Below are positions 63,125 to 64,000 of a stretch of 64,000 bases of DNA, piece by piece; position 1 is the first letter of the stretch, and each line of letters begins with the position of its first letter. The notes beneath the pieces were generated by a model that worked only from the letters and a program-made list of their open reading frames with translations, ran no database searches and was not told the origin of the DNA. Both the position numbers and the translations under genes were made by a program. The DNA is taken from contig NZ_CP133150.1 of the NCBI RefSeq assembly GCF_036488675.1, positions 1 to 64,000 of the forward strand. The letters run 5' to 3'. Origin of the DNA: Sinorhizobium chiapasense. GTDB lineage: Bacteria; Pseudomonadota; Alphaproteobacteria; Rhizobiales; Rhizobiaceae.

Positions 63125-63478
63125 ATGACAAGAGCGCTCAAGACGCACTGGCACAACATTGCATTCAACGGCCTGATCCTGCAGGAGATCGTCGATCATC
63201 CGCTCGACGACGAGACCCCACAGGCGCGGTTAAAGGAGATCGGCATGATGACGGTTCTCTATGCGATGAGTCAGGCCCATCAACCGCTAACCCTCACGAA
63301 TATATCGGAACTTTTGAAGCTCACGCGAAGTGGGGCGAAGGAGACAGTCGATCTTCTGGTAAAGCGAGGAATGCTGACCCAGACCATGGTCAAGAACTCG
63401 ATGGGCCGTGGGACCGCGCGGCAGTTCGAGATTTCGAAGGAGCTTTTGGACAAGCTGAGTTCCTTTCAAAGCGTATGA
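63125..63478 (+). CDS. Winged-helix transcriptional regulator next to the virB operon
   Basis: A 117-residue MarR-like winged helix protein: TVLYAMSQAHQPLTLTNISE, LLKLTRSGAKETVDLLVKRG, then MGRGTARQFEISKELLDKL. It is divergent from trbM/virB with about 98 bases between. Many VirB-type rhizobial plasmids have a small winged-helix repressor (RctA) controlling this operon, and this gene may be its counterpart; that is inferred from size and position only. The ATG has no visible ribosome-binding site, so it may be leaderless or start further in. Confidence 0.8.
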   Translation: MTRALKTHWHNIAFNGLILQEIVDHPLDDETPQARLKEIGMMTVLYAMSQAHQPLTLTNISELLKLTRSGAKETVDLLVKRGMLTQTMVKNSMGRGTARQFEISKELLDKLSSFQSV

Positions 63479-63915
63479 GGCGACAAATTTTAGTGACGAA
63501 TTTTTCGCTTTGACCTTGGCGTGCCTTAGGATGATTCGACCCGGTGCCAGACAAAGCCTCGCCTTCCTCTGCGGCCGCCATCCCGTTTAGACGCGAACGG
63601 TGTACTTGCGCCGACACGCGGGTATACCGCTGGAGTCCGCCCCTACTGGAACGAAGCAAGCAAGCAGGCGCCCCCTGTTTGCTCCCTCGAGGGAGCATGA
63701 CGGTTCTGAACGCCAGCAGCGTCGAGACGGTCGCTCGCGTGAAGTCCGTCAGCACTTTGGAATGGCGCGGATAATGCAGGGCGGTAAGGCAAACAGAGAG
63801 GCCGGCGGAAAGCCGCGGCCCATGAAGAAGGTCAACAACCTCCAGAGGGGAACTGCCTGTGCGGCGGTAGTGGCAGGGAAATGACCGCCATCCTTTACCG
63901 GCGAACGAAGCAGTT
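63479..63915. other. Stretch without a recognisable gene
   Basis: A 597-base minus-strand frame crosses this stretch, but its composition is not protein-like and it overlaps the regulator gene. No hairpin, repeat or promoter was convincing. Confidence 0.4.
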
Positions 63916-64000
63916 TCAGTCGAAGGGCTTGTCGCCATCGCGGAGCTTTTGCCTCGCGCGAGCTTCCCGGACCGCCCGGACGTCACGCAAGCCCATCCCT
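63916..64000 (-). CDS. C-terminal end of an unknown gene running off the right edge
   Basis: A minus-strand frame enters from the right edge and ends at TGA, reading GMGLRDVRAVREARARQKLR then DGDKPFD. The charged, helical tail looks coding. Too little is visible to name a family. Confidence 0.35.
   Translation of the reverse strand, partial: GMGLRDVRAVREARARQKLRDGDKPFD

Noticed and set aside
1..64000. CRISPR arrays, insertion-sequence transposases, tRNA or rRNA genes, repABC
   Set aside because: I looked for regular short repeats, transposase motifs and RNA gene signatures and saw none; a tool search could still find degraded copies.

Overview
The window looks like part of a large conjugative plasmid (or plasmid-like replicon) of a Rhizobiaceae bacterium of the Rhizobium/Ensifer/Agrobacterium type. 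The basis is family recognition: Ti-type traA/traCDG with an oriT between them, a virB-type mating pore, a Porin_2 outer-membrane protein, a pRiA4b ORF-3 family gene, DUF736/DUF2493/DUF932/DUF1173 plasmid genes, and the rhizobial C-P lyase gene order. No replication (repABC), rRNA, tRNA, CRISPR or transposase gene was seen. All calls come from reading the sequence; no database search was run.

Layout. (1) 1-14.2 kb, plus strand: the end of a dipeptide/oligopeptide-type ABC importer (permease tail, binding protein, two ATPases), an alkaline-phosphatase-superfamily hydrolase, a PhnF-type repressor, then a carbon-phosphorus lyase cluster phnG-H-I-J-K-M-L-DUF1045-phnN and an AraC-type regulator. 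A perfect palindrome sits just before phnG. (2) 14.2-16.9 kb: a porin flanked on both sides by a diverged ~130-bp repeat, with a possible small-RNA terminator downstream. (3) 17-18.9 kb: a LuxR/LuxI quorum-sensing pair and a small follower gene. (4) 18.9-29.5 kb: the DNA-processing block: a zeta-toxin protein, a small partner and the relaxase/helicase TraA on the minus strand, the oriT, then traC, traD and traG on the plus strand. (5) 29.5-52.4 kb: an accessory region whose genes are mostly on the minus strand and so point at the oriT. It holds DUF736, DUF2493, a Toprim protein, a giant methylase/helicase, DUF932 and a ParB-like protein. Three toxin-antitoxin pairs (Xre/RES, VapBC, ParDE), an HU protein, a WGR protein and a truncated Toprim duplication are mixed in. 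(6) 52.6-63.5 kb: an IHF-like gene, then virB1-virB11 with eexN and a TrbM/KikA protein on the minus strand, and a divergent winged-helix regulator.

How it fits together. TraA nicks oriT, TraG couples the DNA to the VirB channel, and EexN limits redundant entry. By comparison with RSF1010-type nic sites the transferred strand should be the plus strand, leaving rightwards. This would make the 29.5-52.4 kb block the leading region that enters the recipient first. Five minus-strand genes there have a large inverted repeat upstream of the start codon (four within 12-41 nt, one 124 nt away). This suggests single-stranded-DNA promoters of the Frpo kind driving early anti-defence genes. The zeta-toxin protein shares a C-terminal module with the duplicated C-terminal modules of TraA, so it may be cargo of the same secretion channel. 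These two ideas are the strongest leads in the window.
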